In this document: positions 40,873-48,566 of the stretch, in pieces
Layout: every line of letters begins with the position of its first letter
Numbering within the stretch: the first letter of the stretch is position 1
Notes under the pieces: generated by a model
Seen by the model: only the letters and a program-made list of their open reading frames with translations
Told to the model about the DNA's origin: nothing
The model's database searches: none
Assembly: GCF_014649035.1 (NCBI RefSeq)
Contig: NZ_BMSG01000018.1
Location: 62,001-126,000 of the forward strand
Length of the DNA: 64,000 nt
Source: Streptomyces sindenensis
Lineage (GTDB): Bacteria > Actinomycetota > Actinomycetes > Streptomycetales > Streptomycetaceae
Direction: 5' to 3'
Made by a program: the position numbers and the translations under genes

Positions 40873-41593
40873 GGAACACCAGCCCGAGCGTGCGGCGGAG
40901 ACCGGAGCGTACGGTGCTCACCCCGTGCCTCATGGGCGCGGCCGACCAGCCGCGGGCCGAGGCCACCGGCCGGTCACGGGTGGTGAAGATCAGCCCGCCG
41001 CCCTGCGGGAGGACCGCCGAACTGCCCCGGGACTGCGCCCGGGGCCGCTGCTCGACCATGAGGAACTCGCCGCCGGTGTAATCGCTCGCGTACGTGTCGA
41101 GCCCGATGACCACCTGGAGCGGGAAGACCAGGTCCCCGTACAGATCCCGGTGCAGCGCGTTCCAGTCGCCCTGCCCGTAGCGCAGCAGGATCGGCGTCGG
41201 CCGGGTCTGCCCGGCCTCGTGGCACATCGCGAGCCACTCCTGGAGGCTGTCGGGCCAGGGCGCGGGCCGTTTCAGCTTCTCGGCCCACTCTCGGGCGATC
41301 GGCAGCAGCCGGGGGTAGAAGGCCTCGCGCAGCTCCGCGACCGGCTCGGGGATCGGGTGGTCGAAGTACCGGTACTGCCCGGCTCCGAACCGGTAGCGCT
41401 GCATGTCGATCGTGGCGCGGAATCGTGTCGTGTCGTCGTATAACTCGGCGATGCTCCGGCACTGCTCGGGGCTGAGGAGGGGCGGGGTGACCGCGAAGCC
41501 GTGCGCGTTCATCTCCTCGGAGACCCTCGCCCAGTCGGTCCCCTCGATCGGGGACGGACGGGGACCGGACGGGTTGACGTCGTGGGATGGCAT
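40859..41593 (-). CDS. 2-oxoglutarate/Fe(II)-dependent oxygenase
   Basis: The 244-residue dioxygenase has the HxD...H iron triad: HRD in WNALHRDLYGDLVFP and the distal His in MRHGVSTV. Arg residues follow in SGLRRTLGLVFHD to bind 2-oxoglutarate. It resembles the COG3826 group of prolyl-hydroxylase-like oxygenases more than classical AlkB. Its gene overlaps the TagA-type glycosylase by 14 bp, which points to DNA or nucleotide dealkylation, but that is inference. ATG 41593 is chosen where homology begins; the RBS (GGTGGTGG) is weak. It lies next to the tRNA-His terminator and marks the right edge of the island. Confidence 0.85.
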   Translation of the reverse strand: MPSHDVNPSGPRPSPIEGTDWARVSEEMNAHGFAVTPPLLSPEQCRSIAELYDDTTRFRATIDMQRYRFGAGQYRYFDHPIPEPVAELREAFYPRLLPIAREWAEKLKRPAPWPDSLQEWLAMCHEAGQTRPTPILLRYGQGDWNALHRDLYGDLVFPLQVVIGLDTYASDYTGGEFLMVEQRPRAQSRGSSAVLPQGGGLIFTTRDRPVASARGWSAAPMRHGVSTVRSGLRRTLGLVFHDAA

Positions 41594-41681
41594 GGCCACC
41601 ACCGTATGTCCGTCGCCACGGGGACCCGCCGCGGACGGCGAACTTCCCCCAGGTTTCCGCGCCCCGCCCGCCGCGCGCACG

Positions 41682-41721
41682 AAAAAGCCCCTGATCTGCG
41701 TTTCCGCAGATCAGGGGCTTT
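41682..41721 (-). terminator. Intrinsic terminator of tRNA-His
   Basis: A perfect 17-bp stem (41684-41700 with 41705-41721) and TTTC loop is followed on the minus strand by TTTTTC. It lies 9 nt after the tRNA 3' end. Confidence 0.92.
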
Positions 41722-41729
41722 CCCTGAAG

Positions 41730-41803
41730 GGTGAGTAACGGGACTTGAACCCGCGACATCCTGGACCACAACCAGGTGCTCTGCCAGCTGAGCTATACCC
41801 ACC
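41730..41803 (-). tRNA. tRNA-His (GTG anticodon)
   Basis: On the minus strand the sequence folds as a full cloverleaf. The acceptor stem is GTGGGTA with TACTCAC. The D arm is GCTCAGCTGGCAGAGC. The anticodon arm CCTGG-TTGTGGT-CCAGG carries the anticodon GTG. The T arm is CGGGTTCAAGTCCCG. The extra 5' G (position -1) opposite C73, diagnostic of tRNA-His, is encoded at 41803. CCA is not encoded. It lies between the accessory island and orn. Confidence 0.96.
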
Positions 41804-41922
41804 ATGTCGCCCGGTCGTTTCCGACCGGCCGAGAAAAAGTGTACAGGGTCCGGGAGGGTGCTCGCGCCCCCGTTTCCCCGGGCCGGTCCGCGGGCGCTCG
41901 CACGCCCGTGACCAGCGGGTTC

Positions 41923-42528
41923 CTACGGTGCGGCCGGGGCCGCCAGGCGTGCCGCGATCTCCTTGGCACGCTCCGAGTCCGGGCCGGGCTGCGGGACGAA
42001 GACCGCCTCCCGGTAGTAGCGGAGCTCCGTGATGGAGTCACGGATGTCCGCCAGCGCCCGGTGGTTGCCGTTCTTGTCCGGGCTGTTGAAGTACGCCCGG
42101 GGGAACCAGCGCCGGGCCAGCTCCTTGACCGAGGACACGTCCACGATCCGGTAGTGGAGGTAGCTCTCCAGGTCCCGCATGTCCCGCGCCAGGAAGCCGC
42201 GGTCGGTACCGACCGAGTTTCCGCAGAGCGGGGCCTTGCCGGGCTCCTTCACATGCTCGCGGACGTAGGCCAGGACCTGCTCCTCGGCCTCCGCCAGGGT
42301 GGTGCCCCCGGCCAGCTCGTCGAGGAGGCCCGAGGCGGTGTGCATCTGCCGCACCACCTCGGGCATGGTCTCCAGGGCCGCGTCCGGCGGGCGGATCACG
42401 ATGTCCACCCCTTCGCCGAGCACGTTCAGCTCCGAGTCGGTGACCAGGGCGGCCACCTCGATGAGTGCGTCGTCCGTCAACGAGAGCCCGGTCATCTCGC
42501 AGTCGATCCACACCATGCGGTCGTTCAT
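41923..42528 (-). CDS. orn: Oligoribonuclease
   Basis: The 201-residue DEDDh 3'-5' exoribonuclease finishes the degradation of 2-5-nt RNAs and pGpG. Catalytic motifs are VWIDCEMTGL (Exo I), SYLHYRIVDVSS (Exo II region) and KNGNHRALADIRDSI (Exo III with His and Asp). ATG 42528 follows GGTGGGG and gives the usual family N-terminus. It lies 10 bp after the adpA stop. The adpA-orn pairing is conserved in Streptomyces, where loss of orn affects growth and aerial mycelium. Confidence 0.96.
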   Translation of the reverse strand: MNDRMVWIDCEMTGLSLTDDALIEVAALVTDSELNVLGEGVDIVIRPPDAALETMPEVVRQMHTASGLLDELAGGTTLAEAEEQVLAYVREHVKEPGKAPLCGNSVGTDRGFLARDMRDLESYLHYRIVDVSSVKELARRWFPRAYFNSPDKNGNHRALADIRDSITELRYYREAVFVPQPGPDSERAKEIAARLAAPAAP

Positions 42529-42538
42529 GGGCCCCACC

Positions 42539-43756
42539 CTACGGGGCACTCCGCTGTCCCGGCAGGGCCGGGCGTCCGGGAACGAACGCGTCAGGACCCG
42601 GCAGGGAGTGCTCCCCGGGCCCCACCGACGCCGCCACGGCGACGGGTGCGGCGGACACGGGCGTGCCCCGGCGTCCGGGCGGCGGCCCCTGGCTGGGCAC
42701 CGTCGTCTCGACCACCGTCGCGGCGCTCTCCGCCACCCCCTGCGGACGACGGGCCCGGTAGGCGGCCCGGTACGCGGCGGGGGAGGAGCCGAGCTGGCGG
42801 CGGAAGTGCCCGCGCAGCGCGACCGGGGAGCGGAAGCCGCAGCGGCCGGCGACCTCGTCGACGGAGTAGTCGGAGGTCTCCAGCAGCCTCTGTGCCTGAA
42901 GCACCCGCTGGGTGATCAGCCACTGGAGCGGTGCGCTGCCGGTGAGCGAACGGAACCTGCGGTCGAAGGTCCGCCTGCTCATGTAGGCGCGCGCCGCGAG
43001 CGTCTCCACGTCGAACTGCTCGTGCAGATGCTCCAGGGCCCAGGCCACGACCTCGGCGAGCGGGTCGGACCCGATCTCCTCCGGTAAAGACCTGTCCAGG
43101 TAGCGCTCCTGCCCGCCACTGCGCCGCGGCGGCACGACGAGCCGGCGCGCGAGCGCCCCGGCGGCCTCCGTGCCGTGGTCGGTGCGGACTATATGGAGGC
43201 AGAGATCGATGCCCGCCGCCGTTCCGGCGGAGGTGAGCACGTCGCCGTCGTCCACGAACAGCTCGCGCGGATCGACGTGCACCGACGGATAGCGCTTGGC
43301 CAGCGTCGGCGCGTACATCCAGTGCGTGGTGGCCGGCCGGCCGTCCAGCAGGCCGGCGGCCGCGAGCACGAAGGCTCCCGTGCACAGACCGACGATGCGG
43401 GCGCCCTCCTCGTGGGCGCGCCGCAGCGCGTCCAGTGCCTCGGCGGGCGGCGGCGAGGTGATCGACCGCCAGGCGGGCACCACCACGGTGCCGGCCCTGC
43501 TGATCGCCTCCAGGCCGTACGGCGTGGTGAGTTCGAGCCCGCCGGTGGTGCGCAGCGGACCTTCCTCGCCCCCGCAGACCAGCAGGCGGTAGCGGGGAAC
43601 TCCCGCGTCCTGCCGGTCGATCCCGAAAACGGAGAGCGGGATGGAGCTCTCGAAGATAGGGCCGCCGCTGAACAGCAGCACGGCAACGACTTCCCGGCGT
43701 CGCCGCCCGGTCAGCTTGCGTGCGGCCTCCGTCGCGGTGGCGGAGTCCTGGCTCAT
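42539..43756 (-). CDS. adpA: Global developmental regulator AdpA
   Basis: The 405-residue AraC-family protein has an N-terminal DJ-1/PfpI-like dimerisation domain (about 20-210) and a C-terminal double helix-turn-helix (about 235-330, VETLAARAYMSRRTFDRRF). It is nearly identical over its body to Streptomyces AdpA, which activates secondary metabolism and morphological genes through TGGCSNGWWY sites. Leu224, in the linker, is encoded by TTA (43085-43087), the hallmark bldA-dependent codon of adpA. The Pro/Ala-rich tail after residue 335 is variable. Because it lies beside the island, it is a ready candidate to control the cluster. Confidence 0.97.
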   Translation of the reverse strand: MSQDSATATEAARKLTGRRRREVVAVLLFSGGPIFESSIPLSVFGIDRQDAGVPRYRLLVCGGEEGPLRTTGGLELTTPYGLEAISRAGTVVVPAWRSITSPPPAEALDALRRAHEEGARIVGLCTGAFVLAAAGLLDGRPATTHWMYAPTLAKRYPSVHVDPRELFVDDGDVLTSAGTAAGIDLCLHIVRTDHGTEAAGALARRLVVPPRRSGGQERYLDRSLPEEIGSDPLAEVVAWALEHLHEQFDVETLAARAYMSRRTFDRRFRSLTGSAPLQWLITQRVLQAQRLLETSDYSVDEVAGRCGFRSPVALRGHFRRQLGSSPAAYRAAYRARRPQGVAESAATVVETTVPSQGPPPGRRGTPVSAAPVAVAASVGPGEHSLPGPDAFVPGRPALPGQRSAP

Positions 43757-44674
43757 GACGCTAAGCCCCCCTCGGTGTTCGCGTCTTTCTGGTCCTTACG
43801 GGCCTGCCGCTCCTGCACGTTTCCCCTCGGTTTCGCACGGTTCCCCAGCCCCCGATTTTCAAGATCGAATCTACTGCGTCGCGTGGTCCTGCCGTGACAC
43901 CTTCCCCCACCAGCTCAATGTCGATAAGGAAACGTGGCGTGAAGCGTTCGATCACGAAGCGTTTCACCTGCGAAGCGCACAGGGAAGTGCCCTTCGCCAA
44001 CGTGGCCCGTCCGCGTCGGGTGAAAGCGTACCGCGCGGTCCGTTCCTGCCTGGTGGGCGGTGGGTTGTCCGGCCATCCGGTGAAGGGGTCACCCCTCGGC
44101 TGAAGTTGGCTGAAAATCATCGGTTGTGTGTGCTGTATCCAGTCACGCCGGGCGCACAACCGACGCGGGGCGACCGCGCCGGTGCGCTCCCTCGCGGCCG
44201 TGGCCGCATGGCGTGTTCGGGTCAGGGAGGGCGGGTGTGGCGGGTGTTGTGGCGCGGACGGGGCCGAGGCTCCGCGGGTTCCCGCCGCCGGTCGATGTGC
44301 CGGGGAACACACGAACGACGGGTTTCGGGTGGTCCTCGGCGACGTGGCCAACGGGGACCGGGTACGGGCTCCGTCACCGCCTCCGGCGGGTGGTCGGGAG
44401 ACGTCGCGAAAAACAGGACGCCCGACGGTGTTCGCCGTCCCGAAGGCCCGTGTACGACACAACCGGCATTGCCATACCGGACGGGCTCGTGCATGCTCCC
44501 TCAAGCGTCAAGCACGCTTTTGCGGGGGTCTGGGCGATGGAGGAGTGACGCCGTACCCTTGGGGGTATGGGGTTGGGAAGATGATTCCCGGACAGAGCTT
44601 CACCGTCAGCCGACGCACCTGATGCACATCGAAACCGTTCCCTCCTCACGAGGACTCTCTTCGCCGAGACACCG
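43757..44674. promoter_or_regulatory. Long divergent intergenic region, adpA and usp
   Basis: 918 bp without a convincing gene separate adpA and the stress protein. Open frames such as 43894-44103 (+) lack recognisable families and show no ribosome-binding site I trust. Long leaders upstream of adpA are known in Streptomyces and carry several regulator sites, including butyrolactone-receptor targets. I could not confirm an ARE palindrome by eye. Short palindromes near 44480-44500 and 44555-44575 may belong to the usp promoter. Confidence 0.6.
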
Positions 44675-45196
44675 ATGGCCGGTCACGAAATCCCTGAACC
44701 CAAAGACCGCAAGCCGCTGGCCGACCCAGGGTCGGAGCCGCGCACGGTCGACGAAGCACGCCATGCGTGCGATCCCGCCTTCCGGCACGGAGTCGTGGTC
44801 GGTTTCGACGGCTCCACGTCCAGCGAGCGGGCCCTCGCCTACGCCATCGGCATGGCCGGCCGCTCGGGCTCCGGCCTGATCATCGTCCACGTCGCCAACC
44901 GCCTGCCGACCACCGTATGGGCGGGCTGCGAGCCCCCTGTCTTCGTGGACGTCCCCGACCACCGCACCGAGGTCCTCGGCCTGGAGCTGGCCTGCGCCGA
45001 CTATCTCTCCGAGGTCCCCTGGGTGCTGGTCGAGCGCGGTGGCGACATCTGCCACGAGCTGGAGGAGGTCGGCCGGGAGTACGCCGCCGACGCCATCGTC
45101 GTGGGTTCCACGCACGGCATCGTGGGCCGGATCTTCGGATCGGTGGCCGGCCGCCTGGCCCGCCGCGCGCAGCGCCCGGTCGTCGTCATCCCCTGA
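44675..45196 (+). CDS. Universal stress protein (UspA family)
   Basis: The 173-residue single-domain Usp has VVVGFDGSTSSERALAYA at the start of the fold. The ATP-binding signature GSTHGIVGRIFGSVAGRLARRAQRPVVVIP is at the C-terminus, with the G-x2-G-x9-G-S spacing. About 35 extra N-terminal residues precede the domain. It is transcribed divergently from adpA, and the role in stress or dormancy is inferred from the family. A strong hairpin follows. Confidence 0.92.
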   Translation: MAGHEIPEPKDRKPLADPGSEPRTVDEARHACDPAFRHGVVVGFDGSTSSERALAYAIGMAGRSGSGLIIVHVANRLPTTVWAGCEPPVFVDVPDHRTEVLGLELACADYLSEVPWVLVERGGDICHELEEVGREYAADAIVVGSTHGIVGRIFGSVAGRLARRAQRPVVVIP

Positions 45197-45243
45197 TCGT
45201 CCGCGCCTGCTGAGGGGCCGCCAGAAAGCCCTGCGGGAGCACG

Positions 45244-45286
45244 CGTCGGGCCCCGTACCGCGATGGAAGCGGTACGGGGCCCGACG
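45244..45286. terminator. Bidirectional terminator between usp and glmS
   Basis: A perfect 18-bp stem (CGTCGGGCCCCGTACCGC at 45244-45261 with 45269-45286) encloses a 7-nt loop between convergent genes. Confidence 0.85.
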
Positions 45287-45312
45287 TCGTGCCGGCGGTC
45301 GCGCGCCGCCGT

Positions 45313-47142
45313 CTACTCGACCGTCACGGACTTCGCCAGGTTGCGCGGCTTGTCGATGTCCCGGCCCATCGCGAGGGCCGTGTGGTACGCGAACAGCTGG
45401 AGCGGGATGCCCATGAGGATCGGGTCCAGCTCGTTCTCGTTCTTCGGCACGACGATCGTGTGGTCGGCCTTCTCCTGCACCTGGTGGGCCACGGCGAGGA
45501 TCCGGCCGCTGCGGGCCTTGATCTCCTCCATCGCGGCGCGGTTCTTCTCCAGCAGGTCGTCGTCCGGCACGATCGCCACGGTCGGCATCGCGGGCTCGAT
45601 CAGCGCGAGGGGGCCGTGCTTCAGCTCGGATGCCGGGTAGGCTTCGGCGTGGATGTACGAGACCTCCTTCAGCTTCAGCGAGGCCTCGCGGGCCACCGGA
45701 TAACCGCGCACCCGGCCGATGAACATCATCGACTTGGCGTCCGCGTACTCCGCCGCCAGCCGCTTGATCTCGTCCTCGCGTCCCAGGATCTCGCTGATCT
45801 GCTCCGGCAGCCGGCGCAGCCCGTCGATGATCCGCTTGCCGTCCGCGACCGACAGGTCACGGATCCGGCCCAGGTGCAGCGCGAGCAGCGCGAAGGCGAC
45901 CACCGTGTTGGTGAAGCACTTGGTGGAGACCACGCAGACCTCCGGGCCCGCGTGGACGTACGTACCGCCGTCGGCCTCGCGGGCGATCGCGGAGCCGACC
46001 ACGTTCACCACGCCCAGCACCCGCGCGCCCTTGCGCTTCAGCTCCTGGACGGCGGCCAGCACGTCGTACGTCTCGCCCGACTGGGAGACCGCGACGTACA
46101 GGGTGTCGGGGTCCACGACCGGGTTGCGGTAGCGGAACTCGGAGGCCGGCTCGGCGTCGGCGGGGATCCGGGCCAGCTCCTCGATCAGCTGGGCGCCGAT
46201 CTGGCCCGCGTGGTACGAGGTGCCGCAGCCGAGGATCTTGATCCGGCGCACCCCGCGCGCCTCACGGGCGTCCAGGTTGAGGCCGCCCAGGTGCACGGTG
46301 GAGAACCGGTCGTCGATCCGGCCGCGCAGGACCCGGTCCACGGCGTCGGCCTGCTCGGAGATCTCCTTGTGCATGTACGTGTCGTGGCCGCCCATGTCGT
46401 ACGACTCGGCCTCCCACTCCACGGTGGTGGGCGTGGCCGTCGTGGTCGAGCCCTCGGTGGTGTACGTACGGAAGTCGTCGGCCTTCAGGGTGGCCATCTC
46501 ACCGTCGTCCAGCGTGACGACCTGGCGGGTGTGGGCGACCAGGGCGGCGACGTCGGAGGCGACGAACATCTCCTTCTCGCCGATGCCGAGGACGACCGGC
46601 GAGCCGTTGCGGGCGACCACGATGCGGTCGTTGAAGTCGGCGTGCAGCACGGCGATGCCGTAGGTGCCCTCGACGTGGCGCAGCGCCTCGCGGACCTTCT
46701 CCTCCAGGGTCTCGGCCTGGGCGCGGGCGATCAGGTGGGTCAGCACCTCGGTGTCGGTCTCGGAGAGGAAGACGACGCCGTCGGCGGTGAGCTTGGCGCG
46801 CAGCTCGGAGGCGTTGTCGATGATCCCGTTGTGGACGACGGCGACCTTGTTCTCCGCGTCCAGGTGCGGGTGGGCGTTCTCGTCGCTCGGGGCGCCGTGG
46901 GTGGCCCAGCGGGTGTGGGCGATACCGGTGGTGCCCGCGAACCGCTTGGGGACCTTGGCCTCCAGCTCGCGGACCCGGCCCTTGGCCTTGACCATCTTCA
47001 GCGTGCCCGGCTTGCCCGCCGCCGCCTTGCCGGTGATCACGATGCCCGCGGAGTCGTAGCCCCGGTACTCCAGCCGCTGCAGCCCTTCCAGCAGCAGCGG
47101 AGCGACGTCACGCTTCCCGATGTATCCGACGATTCCGCACAT
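45313..47142 (-). CDS. glmS: Glutamine-fructose-6-phosphate aminotransferase (isomerizing)
   Basis: The 609-residue enzyme makes glucosamine-6-phosphate for peptidoglycan. It begins MCGIVGYIG, giving the N-terminal nucleophile Cys2 of the class II glutaminase domain; this fixes the start at ATG 47142 rather than codons further upstream. The glutaminase domain extends to about 235 (RWATHGAPSDENAHPH, HNGIIDN). Two SIS isomerase domains follow (ILGCGTSYHAGQIGAQ, VSQSGETYD, LKEVSYIHAEAYPASELKHGPLALI), ending KSVTVE. Streptomyces genomes usually have two glmS copies; which one this is cannot be told here. Confidence 0.96.
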   Translation of the reverse strand: MCGIVGYIGKRDVAPLLLEGLQRLEYRGYDSAGIVITGKAAAGKPGTLKMVKAKGRVRELEAKVPKRFAGTTGIAHTRWATHGAPSDENAHPHLDAENKVAVVHNGIIDNASELRAKLTADGVVFLSETDTEVLTHLIARAQAETLEEKVREALRHVEGTYGIAVLHADFNDRIVVARNGSPVVLGIGEKEMFVASDVAALVAHTRQVVTLDDGEMATLKADDFRTYTTEGSTTTATPTTVEWEAESYDMGGHDTYMHKEISEQADAVDRVLRGRIDDRFSTVHLGGLNLDAREARGVRRIKILGCGTSYHAGQIGAQLIEELARIPADAEPASEFRYRNPVVDPDTLYVAVSQSGETYDVLAAVQELKRKGARVLGVVNVVGSAIAREADGGTYVHAGPEVCVVSTKCFTNTVVAFALLALHLGRIRDLSVADGKRIIDGLRRLPEQISEILGREDEIKRLAAEYADAKSMMFIGRVRGYPVAREASLKLKEVSYIHAEAYPASELKHGPLALIEPAMPTVAIVPDDDLLEKNRAAMEEIKARSGRILAVAHQVQEKADHTIVVPKNENELDPILMGIPLQLFAYHTALAMGRDIDKPRNLAKSVTVE

Positions 47143-47217
47143 GGATTTCTCTGCCCCTCCATCGACGTACACGTACACACGCGGTGCGGCGCCCCGCGCA
47201 CGGGCGCCCGGCCCCGC

Positions 47218-47493
47218 TCAGCCGTAGACGATGCGGCGCAGCTGGCGGAGCGAGAGCTCCGGCGGCGCCACGGCGCGGTGCGGCAGCTCGGCCGCGATCC
47301 GCTCGAAGATCTCCGTGTTGACCAGGCCGCCGGACTGCAGTTCGCGGTGGCGGCGCCGGACGAAGTCGTCGGTGCTCTCGTCGAAGTACGCCAGCACGTC
47401 GAGGACCACCCGGGCCGCCTCGCCGCGCTGGAGCGCGGTGGAGCGTACGAGGTGGTCGATGAGGTCGTCGTGCGACGAGCGGCGTTCAAGCAC
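47218..47493 (-). CDS. Small conserved hypothetical protein upstream of glmS
   Basis: The 91-residue protein is acidic/basic mixed and helical (DLIDHLVRSTALQRGEAARVVLDVLAYFDESTDDFVRRRHREL) and has no family I recognise. It starts at GTG 47493 and ends 75 bp before glmS on the same strand. Its codon usage is typical for the genome, and the position next to glmS suggests a real, possibly co-expressed gene. No membrane segment or signal is seen. Confidence 0.65.
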   Translation of the reverse strand: MLERRSSHDDLIDHLVRSTALQRGEAARVVLDVLAYFDESTDDFVRRRHRELQSGGLVNTEIFERIAAELPHRAVAPPELSLRQLRRIVYG

Positions 47494-47579
47494 CCGTCGA
47501 TATTGCGTGCCGGGGCGCGCTTACGCAAGAAATCTGCCCGATATCGGGCAGGGGATGTGGGGAAGCTCGCCCGATCGCG

Positions 47580-48461
47580 TCACATGCTGCGCAGAACGGC
47601 CTGCTTCGCGGTGCTGAACTCCTCATCGGTGAGGACTCCGGCCTGGTGCAGTTCGCCCAGCTCCCGCAGCCGCCGCAGCAGCGCGTCGTGGTCGCTCGCG
47701 GGCGGTGCGGCGGGCTCCGGCGCCTTGGTGAGGGCCGGGGGCGCCCCCGGCGCGTCCAGGGCCGCACGGGCCCCGGGCAGCCGCATCAGCACCGCCGCCG
47801 CGACCAGGACCGCCGTGTGCTCCTTCTTGGACATCCCCCACAGGTCCAGGGCGTACGGGTCGTACTTCGGCGGCGAGGAGACGGGCCCCTCCACCGGCTC
47901 GAAGCGCAGATAGCCGTTCTCCAGGCCGATCGCCGGCAGCCACCGCACCGCCGCGATCCGCGACAGCGGGAAGGTGGACGCGCCCCCGGCGGTCTTGGCC
48001 TCCTCGGCCTTCCAGTTCCAGGTCAGCCGGACGGTCTCGCCGTCGAAGGACGCCGTGCCGTCGCCGCCCCCGCCGGAGACCGGCAGCGTCGGCCCCGGCA
48101 GCAGGAAGCGGTCCACCGGAGTGTCCGGCACCTGCTCGATCAGCAGCGCGTTGCGGACCTCGTCGACGAAGTACTCCGCGACCCCCGTGCGGTCCTTCTC
48201 CACGGTCAGCGCGTAGGGGTCGGCGCCGTCCTTGAGCCGGCCGTCGGCGGCCCGCAGCACCGGGCAGGCGCCCCCGCGCAGCCGCAGCCGCAGCCGCCCG
48301 CCCTTGCGGTCCGGTTCGAACGAGACGCCCGCCACCGCCTCCAGCGGGACGGCGGTCTCACCCAGCTCCTGCCGGACCGGGTGCGCCTTTCCGCCCGGCA
48401 CGATGCGCACGGTGTCCCCGTCGAACGTCCACGTTCCGTCCCGCTGGATGATTTCCGCCAT
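47580..48461 (-). CDS. DUF4429 protein with C-terminal SHOCT domain
   Basis: The 293-residue protein contains two beta-rich DUF4429 repeats (GTWTFDGDTVRIVPGG... and GTASFDGETVRLTWNW...). They are followed by a hydrophobic stretch (AVLVAAAVLMRLPG) and a SHOCT motif near the end (LLRRLRELGELHQAGVLTDEEFSTAKQAVL). SHOCT domains pair with many extracytoplasmic or oligomeric proteins. The biochemical function is unknown. It stands alone between glmS-linked genes and the des operon terminator. Confidence 0.88.
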   Translation of the reverse strand: MAEIIQRDGTWTFDGDTVRIVPGGKAHPVRQELGETAVPLEAVAGVSFEPDRKGGRLRLRLRGGACPVLRAADGRLKDGADPYALTVEKDRTGVAEYFVDEVRNALLIEQVPDTPVDRFLLPGPTLPVSGGGGDGTASFDGETVRLTWNWKAEEAKTAGGASTFPLSRIAAVRWLPAIGLENGYLRFEPVEGPVSSPPKYDPYALDLWGMSKKEHTAVLVAAAVLMRLPGARAALDAPGAPPALTKAPEPAAPPASDHDALLRRLRELGELHQAGVLTDEEFSTAKQAVLRSM

Positions 48462-48497
48462 GGCCCCGATTCTGCCAGCCGGCCGCCCCGGAAAAGG

Positions 48498-48533
48498 GGT
48501 GAGTGCCCGAGGGACCGTCCTCGGACACTCACC
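48498..48533 (-). terminator. Terminator of the des operon
   Basis: GGTGAGTG-CCCGAGG pairs with CCTCGGA-CACTCACC with one mismatch. On the minus strand the stem is followed by CCTTTTCC. It lies 34 bp downstream of desD. Confidence 0.82.
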
Positions 48534-48566
48534 GTCCGGGGGGCCGCCGCACCGCGGCGGCCGGGC

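Noticed and set aside
10742..41593. Modular PKS, type II PKS or NRPS genes
   Set aside because: None of the genes has ketosynthase, carrier-protein or condensation features. The two ANL proteins are free-standing.
41681..41721. Inverted GATCTGCG repeat near tRNA-His as an attachment site
   Set aside because: It is a perfect stem with a T-run directly after the tRNA, so it is the tRNA terminator.
44460..44500. Butyrolactone-receptor (ARE-like) site around CATACCGGAC
   Set aside because: Only one half matches the consensus; the second half-site is too degenerate to call.
43894..44622. Possible small genes in the adpA-usp gap
   Set aside because: Several overlapping frames exist, but none has a family, a good RBS or consistent composition. 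Long noncoding leaders are usual upstream of adpA.
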